Shown here: piece by piece, positions 26,307 through 33,280 of the stretch | How positions within the stretch are numbered: position 1 is the stretch's first letter | Layout of the letters: each line of letters starts with the position of its first letter | Made by a program: the position numbers and the translations under genes | Notes under the pieces: model-generated | What the model saw: the letters and a program-made list of their open reading frames with translations, nothing else | Told to the model about the DNA's origin: nothing | The model's database searches: none | Origin: Alkalihalobacillus bogoriensis ATCC BAA-922 | GTDB lineage: Bacteria > Bacillota > Bacilli > Bacillales > Bacillaceae_F | Length of the DNA: 64,000 nucleotides | NCBI RefSeq assembly: GCF_000621445.1 | Contig: NZ_JHYI01000011.1 | Location: forward strand, 124,001 to 188,000 | Reading direction: 5' to 3'

Positions 26307-27092
26307 CTACACCTCTACTTTATGGTCTAGCATCCAGCACGCTCCAAAAAAGATAGCGAGAGTAAATATAGTTTCAAAAAAATACGTTCCTATAAATATA
26401 GATGTATCTTCTGCGCCGACATGAACTGAACTTCCTTCTGGTGTAGCTAATATTGAAATGTCAGTTAAAAGTGGAAGAGGTATTTCCCCCCAAGATGTTA
26501 TTGAATCGTAAATAGTTACCGTAAACCAACCATATAATCCGGCTGAAACCGCTACAAGTATGAGGGTCAGTAAAAAACTAATAAACGAATGAAAATATTT
26601 TGATAGGACGAGATAAATGACGAAAAACAAAAGTAAACACACACCTACTTGAATGGAAAGCAAAAAGATGTGTAGGATGATAAAACTAATGACTGAATAA
26701 ATCGTTGACATGGTAAGTAGAGAATCAAGCTGTGAAAAATGAAGACTGACTAAAAGAACCGTTGTCGTTAGTAGTAATGTTGGGAGATGAGAAACTAATC
26801 CTGCACTAATTTTAGCTAATACTAACGATACTCCTGACATTGGATTGTGCAACCATAAATGAAGCTTCTTTCGTTCGGTTAATAAACTATAAAATAAATA
26901 ATACGCTAAATAGAAAACTTGAGTACCGGTTGCTAAAAGGCTAAGGCCGATTAATGTTTCAATCCCAAAACCATAACGACTGCCAATAAATACAGCAATG
27001 CTAGAAATGATAATAAAAACAAGAATCGGCATAATAAACGCGGGTAAACCAAGTCTCCATTCTTTTTTTGCTAAGTGTAACCATGCATACAT
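26307..27092 (-). CDS. ABC-2-type membrane permease
   Basis: This 261-residue protein has six predicted hydrophobic segments and a short cytoplasmic start (MYAWLHLAKKEWRLGLP) typical of ABC-2 export permeases. It is the first gene of the permease-gntR-ATPase operon, three bases from the gntR start. ATG 27092 follows AGGAGG. The substrate is unknown. Confidence 0.85.
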   Translation of the reverse strand: MYAWLHLAKKEWRLGLPAFIMPILVFIIISSIAVFIGSRYGFGIETLIGLSLLATGTQVFYLAYYLFYSLLTERKKLHLWLHNPMSGVSLVLAKISAGLVSHLPTLLLTTTVLLVSLHFSQLDSLLTMSTIYSVISFIILHIFLLSIQVGVCLLLFFVIYLVLSKYFHSFISFLLTLILVAVSAGLYGWFTVTIYDSITSWGEIPLPLLTDISILATPEGSSVHVGAEDTSIFIGTYFFETIFTLAIFFGACWMLDHKVEV

Positions 27093-27124
27093 TGTAATTC
27101 CCTCCTAAATTGTATTGTAGTATT

Positions 27125-27167
27125 AGTGTATTAATTGAATAGTACACTCATACAATTGATGTGTCAA
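27125..27167 (-). promoter_or_regulatory. Promoter and GntR (YtrA-type) operator of the ABC cluster
   Basis: On the minus strand TTGACA (27167-27162) is followed after 17 bases by TACTAT (27144-27139). The palindrome AGTGTA (27125-27130), 12 bases, TACACT (27143-27148) covers the -10 box. YtrA of B. subtilis is reported to bind AGTGTA and TACACT arms at nearly the same spacing. Confidence 0.8.
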
Positions 27168-27308
27168 CGGTGATTTGTAAAAATTTACACACCATTTTTT
27201 TATTGGCTGATAATGAAGTGGTAATTACTTCCCGCTTTTATAAAAAGGAACTCAGTGCTGAAAGAAAATGTAGCATAAAATGAAATATTATAATGATCTT
27301 TCTTTATG

Positions 27309-27340
27309 AGTTGGGCATAAGTGGAGTCCCGACTTTTTTT
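27309..27340 (+). terminator. Orphan terminator-like hairpin
   Basis: AGTTGGG (27309-27315) pairs with CCCGACT (27328-27334, one G-T wobble), followed by seven T on the plus strand. No plus-strand gene lies upstream before 27092, so it may end a short unannotated transcript. Confidence 0.5.
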
Positions 27341-27476
27341 CATTTCATACAATGGAGACTATAAGTTTGTTATTTTAATAATGAAATGAAAAATATTTTC
27401 CGGGTAAGCGCAAAGTATGAGTTTTTTCACTGGAAATCGACAACAGAAAATAAATGAAAAATCTTGAAAAAAAGAA

Positions 27477-27505
27477 TAGACAAATGATGGTGGATTTCTT
27501 ATACT
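27477..27505 (+). promoter_or_regulatory. Promoter of the SLC13-family permease gene
   Basis: TAGACA (27477-27482), 17 bases, TATACT (27500-27505). Confidence 0.6.
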
Positions 27506-27562
27506 GATTAAAACTAAGAATTCACATTAGTTTACTATGGATTAAGGAAGTTGGGGAGTAGT

Positions 27563-29338
27563 ATGACAATTGAGATTGGTATTGTGTTGTTTGTTGTTGT
27601 CGTCATGATTATTTGCTTAATTAAAGAAGTCACAAGACCGGACTTTATTGTTTTTTGTGCGTTAGCCGTTTTATTACTCCTTGGTGTATTGTCACCTGCT
27701 GATGCGTTAAAAGGATTTTCGAATGAAGGGATGATAACGGTTGCCTTATTATTTATTGTAGCTGGGGCCGTTCAACAAAGTGGGATTTTAACACAAGTAG
27801 TTTTAAGAACATTGGGAAAAGGAAAAAAACCAAAAACAGCATTGTTACGAATGATGATCCCAGTTTCAGGATTGTCAGCGTTTCTAAATAATACGCCCAT
27901 TGTCGTCATGTTTACTCCAGTGGTTCGCAAGTGGTGCCAAGAACATAATATCGCGCCATCAAAATTTTTAATACCGTTATCTTATGCCACGATATTTGGA
28001 GGTACAGTAACATTAATTGGGACATCAACTAACCTTTTAGCACATGGACTAATGATTGAAAGTGGCATGTCAGGCTATTCGATGTTTACCCTTGCGATTG
28101 TGGGAATTCCGGCTGCAATGGTCGGAACATTGTATATGAGTACAATTGGCTTTCGATTACTCCCAAACCGAAAAACATCAGAAGAAACCTTTCAAGAAAA
28201 TACAAAAGAATACTTGTCTGAGCTCGTTGTTGAAACTGATGCTCCGATGATAGGAAAAACAATAGAACAAGCGGGTTTACGCAATTTATCAGGCTTATAC
28301 TTAATTGAAATTATTCGAAAAGAGGGCGACCGAATTGCCCCAATAACATCTCAACATAAAATTCGCGAAGGAGACCGACTTTTATTTACAGGATTAATTT
28401 CAACGATAGTTGAACTTCAAAACATAAAAGGTCTTCGTGTACAAACAAGCTCACAAATAAGACTTGATGATTTGCAAAACGGAACACAAAGTTTATTTGA
28501 AGTTGTTGTCTCACATCAGTCTTCTTTAACGAATCGCTCGATTAAAGAAACAAAATTTAGAGAAAAATTTGGTGGTGGAGTCATTGCTGTTCATCGAAAT
28601 GATGAACGGATTAACAGCAAAGTTGGAGATATTGTGTTGCAACCAGGAGATACGTTGCTCGTTCTTGCAAGTCAAGATTTCGTAAGTCGGTGGTCAAATT
28701 CAAAAGCCTTTTACTTGATGAACTCTGTTAAAGAGCAAGCAGTGATTGATCCGAAAAAATCAATGATTGCCATTGTGACGCTTATTGTGATGGTGTTGTT
28801 AGCGACATTTGAACTGTTATCGATGCTAAAAGCAGCAACATTAGCAGTGTTGGTCCTCTTTTTAACGAAAACAGTGTCGTTTGAGTCTGTTAAAAAATAT
28901 GTTCATTTTAATGTATTATTACTAATTGCTAGTGCAATCGGTATTGGTGTTGCGCTAGAACAAACTGGAGCAGCAGCTTTGTTAGCAGAAAATTTAATTT
29001 TAATAACAAAAGGGCTCGGGATCATTGGTGTCATAGCAGTAATGTATTTAATTACAACGATATTTACAGAAATCATTACGAATAATGCGGCTGTCGTTCT
29101 CATGTTTCCGATTGCTTTTGCAACGGCTTCGCAAATGGGCATTGATCCTTTATCTCTACTTATTCCGATTACAATAGCAGCTTCTGCTAGTTTTGCTACC
29201 CCTATCGGTTATCAAACGAATTTAATTGTATATGGTCCTGGAGGCTATCGATTTAATGACTATTTAAAAGTGGGGATTCCGTTAAATATATTATATATGG
29301 TTGTTACTGTTCTAATTTCCTATTTCGTTTGGTTATAA
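27563..29338 (+). CDS. SLC13/DASS-family anion permease with two RCK_C (TrkA-C) domains
   Basis: This 591-residue membrane transporter has the divalent anion:sodium symporter fold split around two central RCK_C domains (about residues 205-395). The N-terminal half has FLNNTPIVVMFTPV and the signature region around TVTLIGTSTNLLAHG; the C-terminal half has the matching ITNNAAVVLMFP and the TPIGYQTNLIVYGPGGY repeat. The SNT/TNL motifs bind sodium and substrate. Such proteins carry sulfate or dicarboxylates, and the RCK_C domains may gate transport with a nucleotide ligand. ATG 27563 with GGGGAG is favoured over TTG 27551. Monocistronic. Confidence 0.9.
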   Translation: MTIEIGIVLFVVVVMIICLIKEVTRPDFIVFCALAVLLLLGVLSPADALKGFSNEGMITVALLFIVAGAVQQSGILTQVVLRTLGKGKKPKTALLRMMIPVSGLSAFLNNTPIVVMFTPVVRKWCQEHNIAPSKFLIPLSYATIFGGTVTLIGTSTNLLAHGLMIESGMSGYSMFTLAIVGIPAAMVGTLYMSTIGFRLLPNRKTSEETFQENTKEYLSELVVETDAPMIGKTIEQAGLRNLSGLYLIEIIRKEGDRIAPITSQHKIREGDRLLFTGLISTIVELQNIKGLRVQTSSQIRLDDLQNGTQSLFEVVVSHQSSLTNRSIKETKFREKFGGGVIAVHRNDERINSKVGDIVLQPGDTLLVLASQDFVSRWSNSKAFYLMNSVKEQAVIDPKKSMIAIVTLIVMVLLATFELLSMLKAATLAVLVLFLTKTVSFESVKKYVHFNVLLLIASAIGIGVALEQTGAAALLAENLILITKGLGIIGVIAVMYLITTIFTEIITNNAAVVLMFPIAFATASQMGIDPLSLLIPITIAASASFATPIGYQTNLIVYGPGGYRFNDYLKVGIPLNILYMVVTVLISYFVWL

Positions 29339-29369
29339 TATAAAAAAGCAAACATATGTTCGTTATTTG

Positions 29370-29378
29370 TGATATAAT
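29370..29378 (+). promoter_or_regulatory. Extended -10 promoter of the toxin gene
   Basis: TGATATAAT is a perfect extended -10 (TGnTATAAT) with TATAAT at 29373-29378. There is no recognisable -35, which is tolerated with an extended -10. Predicted transcription start is about 29385, at the edge of the 5' complementary element. Confidence 0.7.
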
Positions 29379-29385
29379 GAAAAAA

Positions 29386-29396
29386 CAATAGAATTG
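29386..29396 (+). repeat. 5' half of a long-range mRNA pairing (CAATAGAATTG)
   Basis: This 11-mer is the exact reverse complement of CAATTCTATTG at 29587-29597. It lies at the predicted 5' end of the toxin mRNA; its partner lies just before the terminator. End-to-end pairing of this kind keeps full-length type I toxin mRNAs untranslated in known systems. Confidence 0.7.
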
Positions 29397-29446
29397 AACT
29401 TCCTAAAAAAGAGTGGAGTAAGCTCGGTTTGAAGGGAGGTGATGCA

Positions 29447-29533
29447 ATGTTGACCGTGTTTGAAGCCTTAATGCTAATGGTTGCATTTGCTACTTTAGTC
29501 ATTGCATTGCTTTCTTTTACACACAAAAAATAA
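29447..29533 (+). CDS. Holin-like type I toxin peptide (BsrE/BsrG family)
   Basis: This 28-residue peptide reads MLTVFEALMLMVAFATLVIA followed by LLSFTHKK. One hydrophobic helix with a short basic tail matches the Hol-Tox family, which includes the B. subtilis type I toxins BsrE and BsrG (openings such as MSTFQALMLML and MTVYESLMIMI). They insert into the membrane and disturb the envelope. The Shine-Dalgarno AGGGAGGTGAT is very strong, as usual for toxins held silent by RNA structure. An extended -10 promoter, 5'-3' complementary elements, own terminator and a convergent antisense terminator complete the locus. The gene is far below normal ORF cut-offs. Confidence 0.85.
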   Translation: MLTVFEALMLMVAFATLVIALLSFTHKK

Positions 29534-29561
29534 CCGACCAGTTAGTAGGGATGGCGGGTTA
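29525..29561 (-). terminator. Terminator of the predicted antisense antitoxin RNA
   Basis: On the minus strand a 9-bp stem with one mismatch and one G-T wobble (29561-29553 with 29539-29531) is followed by six T (29530-29525). It would end an antisense RNA inside the toxin mRNA's 3' region. Confidence 0.6.
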
Positions 29562-29598
29562 TAGTGTAAAAGCTCTGAGAACAAAACAATTCTATTGA

Positions 29599-29632
29599 GA
29601 GGAATAATGTGGGCGCATTATTCCTCTTTTTT
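29599..29632 (+). terminator. Terminator of the toxin mRNA
   Basis: GAGGAATAATG (29599-29609) pairs perfectly with CATTATTCCTC (29616-29626), followed by a T run. The 3' complementary element (29587-29597) ends one base before the stem. Confidence 0.9.
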
Positions 29633-29654
29633 AAAAGATAAGAAAGTTTTGGAC

Positions 29655-29745
29655 TAGCAGTGAAGTTTTGAAAGCGCATTATAGAAGAGCGAAGGCTCCG
29701 CACTTCGCTGGAAATGAAAAGATGCTCTCCCGTTTTTCTTTATTA
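29655..29745 (+). repeat. Dispersed repeat R1, copy 2 (short)
   Basis: This 91-base copy begins TAGCAGTGAAG and ends CCGTTTTTCTTTATTA. It keeps the AGAAGAGCGAAGGCT block of copy 1 but lacks the middle. Base changes in its minus strand create the TATAAT proposed for the antitoxin; copies 1 and 3 read TAGAAT and TTGAAT there. Confidence 0.75.
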
Positions 29746-29760
29746 GGAATTAGGCAATTA

Positions 29761-29951
29761 AGTGGCCATGAGAACTGTTATCTGTGAACATGGCTAGCAT
29801 TTTGGAATGTTGGTGGACACAGGAGCAGTTAATCATACTATATCGCTAGGAATAGAGTAGCTTTTGCGTTAATAAGGGCTCCTGTGGCCGCTAAAAAACG
29901 GAAACCCGTATTATGTTCACAAATAACGGCTTCTCTGACCGCAAAAATGAG
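29761..29951 (+). repeat. Structured repeat R2, copy B
   Basis: This 191-base copy matches 25029-25218. The 17-base long-range inverted repeat and the CACAGGAGC/GCTCCTGTG inner pair are both kept. The outer GCGGCCAC has changed to GTGGCCAT, so the crossing pair is weakened. Copy B starts 16 bases after R1 copy 2. No gene lies between here and 30076. Confidence 0.8.
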
Positions 29952-30075
29952 TATGATTTCATACAACAAAAACAACTAAAGTAACATTTTTCGTCAAGAT
30001 ATAAAAAAGACTTCTCTCAATATAGCAAATGATGTAAAATGATGTCATAAATTTACTAGAATAGTAGGGAAGTCT

Positions 30076-31260
30076 ATGAAAAAACAAATGATTCAATTAG
30101 TATGGAGTATTTCTATCATTTTTTTTATATTGGGCTGTTCAAACCAAACCTTTCAATCAGAAGAACCTGTAGTTAAAGGGATTTCAACCGACCACCAAGA
30201 AGAAAGTGAATTAGACCCAAAGATACCAGAACCTGAGCCAGAGAAAGAAATTGTTACGACAGCAACAATTGCGGCAGTTGGTGATATTTTAATTCATAGC
30301 ACGCTTTTTAAAGATGCATTTGATGGAGAAACATATGATTTCACACCGATGTTTGAACCTGTAAAAGATATGTTGCAACATGCAGATATTACATTTGCTA
30401 ATCAAGAAACAATGATAGGTGGACCAGAGATAGGGTTTTCGGGTTATCCTAGTTTTAATAGTCCGTTTGAAGTAGGCGATGCCTTATATGATGCAGGTGT
30501 AGATATTGTGTCGTTAGCGAATAATCATACACTTGATCGAGGAGAAAAAGCGATTATTAATGCCATAAATCATTGGAATTCAATTGGAATGACGTATACA
30601 GGCGCTTATGAGTCATTTGAAGATAAGGAAGAAATTCGAACAATAGAAGCAAACGATATTACCTTTTCTTTTTTAGCCTACACATATGGGACAAACGGTA
30701 TCCCCATTCCTGATGGAAAAGAGTATTTAGTAAATGTCATAGAAATAGAAACGATGATTGAAGAGATTAAAGAAGCAAAAGAACAAAGTGATGTTGTCGT
30801 TTTGAGTTTACACTTTGGAGATGAGTATCAGCCATATCCAAATGACATGCAAAAGACTATCGCAACGGAAGCAGCTAATGCGGGGGCTTCGATTATCTTT
30901 GGCCATCACCCTCACGTTCTTCAACCGATGGAGTGGATCGAAACAGAAGATGGGGAAAAAGCCTATGTTGTTTATTCGCTCGGTAATTTTTTAGCTGGTC
31001 AAGAAGGAGTCGAAAGAGAAATCGGAGGTATCGCTAGACTTGAAGTGGTAAAAACGGTGCTTGGAGAAGAAAGAACAATTGAATTGAAAGACCCTAGATT
31101 TATTCCTACGTATGCGTCAAAACAAAACTGGCGAAACTATCGCATTTATCCATTAGAAGAAGTCCAAGATTCGTTGTTATATGAGGCAGCAGGACATTAT
31201 GAAAAAACGAAAGAGCACATGAAACAATGGATGCCAGAGCTCCAATTTCATTTTGATTAA
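30076..31260 (+). CDS. CapA-family lipoprotein (PGA_cap, metallophosphatase fold)
   Basis: This 394-residue protein has a lipoprotein signal (lipobox ILGC, Cys near residue 21), an acidic Glu/Pro linker (about 30-60) and a CapA domain. Metal-binding motifs are visible: AVGDILIH near 73, NQE near 117, NNHTLDRG near 151, HFGDEY near 255 and GHHPHVLQPME near 279. CapA proteins support poly-gamma-glutamate capsule synthesis or export; no capBC genes are nearby, so another surface-polymer role is possible. ATG 30076 follows AGGGAAG. A terminator lies directly downstream. Confidence 0.9.
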   Translation: MKKQMIQLVWSISIIFFILGCSNQTFQSEEPVVKGISTDHQEESELDPKIPEPEPEKEIVTTATIAAVGDILIHSTLFKDAFDGETYDFTPMFEPVKDMLQHADITFANQETMIGGPEIGFSGYPSFNSPFEVGDALYDAGVDIVSLANNHTLDRGEKAIINAINHWNSIGMTYTGAYESFEDKEEIRTIEANDITFSFLAYTYGTNGIPIPDGKEYLVNVIEIETMIEEIKEAKEQSDVVVLSLHFGDEYQPYPNDMQKTIATEAANAGASIIFGHHPHVLQPMEWIETEDGEKAYVVYSLGNFLAGQEGVEREIGGIARLEVVKTVLGEERTIELKDPRFIPTYASKQNWRNYRIYPLEEVQDSLLYEAAGHYEKTKEHMKQWMPELQFHFD

Positions 31261-31264
31261 AAAA

Positions 31265-31300
31265 ACGAGAGGGGATAGAACCCTTCTCGTTTCTTTTTTT
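31265..31300 (+). terminator. Terminator after the CapA-like gene
   Basis: ACGAGAGGG and CCCTTCTCGT pair and are followed by a T-rich run. Confidence 0.85.
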
Positions 31301-31328
31301 ACATATAAGAAAATATGAAATTTTTGTA

Positions 31329-31444
31329 TAGCACTGAAGATTTGAAAGCTTATTCAAGAAGAACACTTGGGTTTCACTTTCAAAAGCGGGCAGGGCTTTG
31401 CACTTCGCTTGAAACGAAAAGACGCTCCCGCGTTTTTCTTATTA
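31329..31444 (+). repeat. Dispersed repeat R1, copy 3
   Basis: This 116-base copy begins TAGCACTGAAG and ends GCGTTTTTCTTATTA. It shares the AAGCGGGCAGGGCT interior block with copy 1. As in copy 1 its last three bases are the stop codon of the adjacent minus-strand gene. Confidence 0.8.
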
Positions 31445-31765
31445 TTTCAAAAAGCGAATAATCAATGGAATTTGATAGAAGCTACCTTCGTACGCTTTAA
31501 TTGCAGCAATAATCGTAAAGACGAAGTAAGCAATTCCGACTGCAGGTGCTAAAATAAAGCCAATTAAAATAATCATTGAAATACTAGCGACAAGTCCATA
31601 AATGGCGTAAGAGATAAAGAAATTAATATATTCCTTGCCGTGATGGTCAATAAGTTCTGACTCATCTTTCTTTAATAACCAAATAATGAGTGGTCCAATA
31701 ATGGCTGTAAAAAAACTAAGTAAGTAAATTAACATAGAAAACATTCTTTCTTCTTTTTGTGGCAT
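31442..31765 (-). CDS. DUF4870-family small membrane protein
   Basis: This 107-residue protein has three hydrophobic segments separated by a polar loop (KKDESELIDHHGKEYINF), the DUF4870 (Tic20-like) signature in which the loop before the second segment carries His and Asn. Function is unknown. The ATG at 31765 follows AAGGAGGTG by about 8 bases and gives an N-terminus MPQKEER, preferred over the in-frame GTG at 31774. Its stop codon coincides with the end of repeat R1. Confidence 0.85.
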   Translation of the reverse strand: MPQKEERMFSMLIYLLSFFTAIIGPLIIWLLKKDESELIDHHGKEYINFFISYAIYGLVASISMIILIGFILAPAVGIAYFVFTIIAAIKAYEGSFYQIPLIIRFLK

Positions 31766-31859
31766 CAAAAACACCTCCTTTTAATAATGTGTAAACATTT
31801 CATGTTCACTAATAGCCTCATTTTACATGAAACTGCAAAATATGACTAGCAGAAATTCA

Positions 31860-32858
31860 TTACTGAATCAGATTTTGAAATTCCTCGATATTTTCCATAT
31901 CAAAAAATACGGGGTCATTTCTCGCAAAATCTTTATATGACGAGTCGATGTCTATTGCTTTTGACAAAAATTGTATTGCTTTATGATGATCAAAGGCGGT
32001 TGCATAAGTGAGACTCATTCGATAATAAATTTCAGCTTCACTTTGAGGAAACATCTCTTTCATTTTTTCATATATATCAATCGCTTGATTGATGTTACCA
32101 ATCATCATTTCTGTATGTGCAATATCATAATAAACCCATTCGTCTTCTGGCTCAATCTCAATTGATTCGTAATAATAGTTGAGAGCTTCGTCATAGCGGT
32201 CTTGGAAATAATAGCTATCACCTAAATACCAATACGCCATACCACTGTTTGGGTGTTCGACTTCAATAAAATACTCGAAATCTTTTGAAGCACTGTAATA
32301 CTGTCCTAAACAATAATGCGATGCTCCCCGTCCATAGAAAGCAAATGGATATTGGTCACTAATCGCAATGGCTTCTTCGTATGATTCTAATGCTTTCTCG
32401 CACTCTCCTAAGCCAAGAAAAGCATCACCCTGATTAATAAAGTTTTGTGGGTCATTTGAATTGAGCTCTAACGCCTTTTGACTATATTCTAAGGCATCTT
32501 CATACTGAGTTAAATAATTGAGTGCAAAGCTTTTATTCGCAAGTGCAATTTCATTATTGGGGTCTAGCTCGATAGCTTTATCAATGACAGGAAGAGCTTC
32601 CTCATATTGTTGCATTTCAATTAAAATAAACCCTTTATCACTATATGCCCAAGATTGATTAGGATTCTTAGAAATTTCTTCGTTTATGTATACCAAGGCT
32701 TCTTCATAATTCTCATCTGCATACAGCTCTTGAAGTTTATCGGTTTGTAACATTTCGTGAAGCACTTGAATGATTGGGCTACAGCCAGTTAATAAACAGA
32801 GAACACCAATAAGGAGGGGAAGTAAGCAAGCTGTTTTTATTTTCAATGTCGTTTCCAC
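31860..32858 (-). CDS. TPR-repeat lipoprotein
   Basis: This 332-residue protein has a lipobox (LLTGC, Cys near residue 26) and about seven tandem tetratricopeptide repeats of 34 residues (for example GFILIEMQQYEEALPVIDKA). It is exposed outside the membrane and probably serves as a protein-binding scaffold. The TPRs begin near residue 40 and fill the rest of the protein. ATG 32858 is the only suitable start for the signal peptide. Nothing nearby suggests a partner. Confidence 0.85.
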   Translation of the reverse strand: METTLKIKTACLLPLLIGVLCLLTGCSPIIQVLHEMLQTDKLQELYADENYEEALVYINEEISKNPNQSWAYSDKGFILIEMQQYEEALPVIDKAIELDPNNEIALANKSFALNYLTQYEDALEYSQKALELNSNDPQNFINQGDAFLGLGECEKALESYEEAIAISDQYPFAFYGRGASHYCLGQYYSASKDFEYFIEVEHPNSGMAYWYLGDSYYFQDRYDEALNYYYESIEIEPEDEWVYYDIAHTEMMIGNINQAIDIYEKMKEMFPQSEAEIYYRMSLTYATAFDHHKAIQFLSKAIDIDSSYKDFARNDPVFFDMENIEEFQNLIQ

Positions 32859-32896
32859 CTTTTTTTCTTTGACGTAACTAAAATATTAATATAGCA

Positions 32897-33118
32897 TCAG
32901 TTTACTAATATTTCCATAGTCTTTATGGCACAAAAAAAACCACTTATATCATCTGAATAGTGGTTTTCCTTTTTCTTACGATACATATAGTCTTTTTTTG
33001 TTTTTGTCCGTCTTGTTCGTAAATCATAGAACGAAAATGGACTTCGATTACTCTCGGGATTTCTTTTTCCTTCGCGAGTTTGTTTGTCGCGAAGACGTTT
33101 TGCTTTCGATTTACCCAT
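32897..33118 (-). CDS. Small basic YqkK-like protein with a terminator inside its reading frame
   Basis: This encodes a 73-residue Lys/Arg-rich protein starting MGKSKAKRLRDKQTREGKRN, which resembles a small conserved Bacillus family (YqkK-like by memory, not certain). ATG 33118 follows AAGGAAGTG. The last 25-30 codons coincide with a strong intrinsic terminator (32932-32968): the stem lies in the codons for ENHYSDDISG and the T run in those for GFF. Transcripts would therefore end before the stop codon. The original stop was probably lost by mutation, or the gene is decaying at its 3' end. Confidence 0.6.
   Translation of the reverse strand: MGKSKAKRLRDKQTREGKRNPESNRSPFSFYDLRTRRTKTKKDYMYRKKKENHYSDDISGFFCAIKTMEILVN
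32932..32968 (-). terminator. Intrinsic terminator within the YqkK-like reading frame
   Basis: AACCACT and AGTGGTT arms with a 14-base loop are followed by eight T on the minus strand. Confidence 0.7.
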
Positions 33119-33201
33119 TGACTTCACTTCCTTTACATTTTATAATACACGAATGTCCAAGAATAAACTCGAATAATTGGAAAAAATATCATTTTTTATA
33201 G

Positions 33202-33248
33202 TTGACAAAGAAAAATAAAAGTTTAATATATGTATATTACCATATATT
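33202..33248 (+). promoter_or_regulatory. Promoter region of the LtaS-family gene
   Basis: TTGACA (33202-33207) is consensus. The -10 lies in an AATATATG stretch (about 33225-33232), which is also one arm of an inverted repeat with CATATATT (33241-33248), a possible operator. Confidence 0.5.
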
Positions 33249-33280
33249 GAATATAGAAAAAAGGTAAAGAAGGGGAAAAC

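Larger units (their letters stand above)
29525..29671 (-). ncRNA. Candidate type I antitoxin RNA
   Basis: A minus-strand TATAAT (29683-29678) would start transcription near 29671; with the terminator at 29525 the RNA would be about 147 bases and overlap the toxin mRNA 3' end by about 108 bases. B. subtilis SR4 and SR5 antitoxins have the same convergent layout and similar overlap. The -35 region is poor, so the exact promoter is uncertain. Confidence 0.45.
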
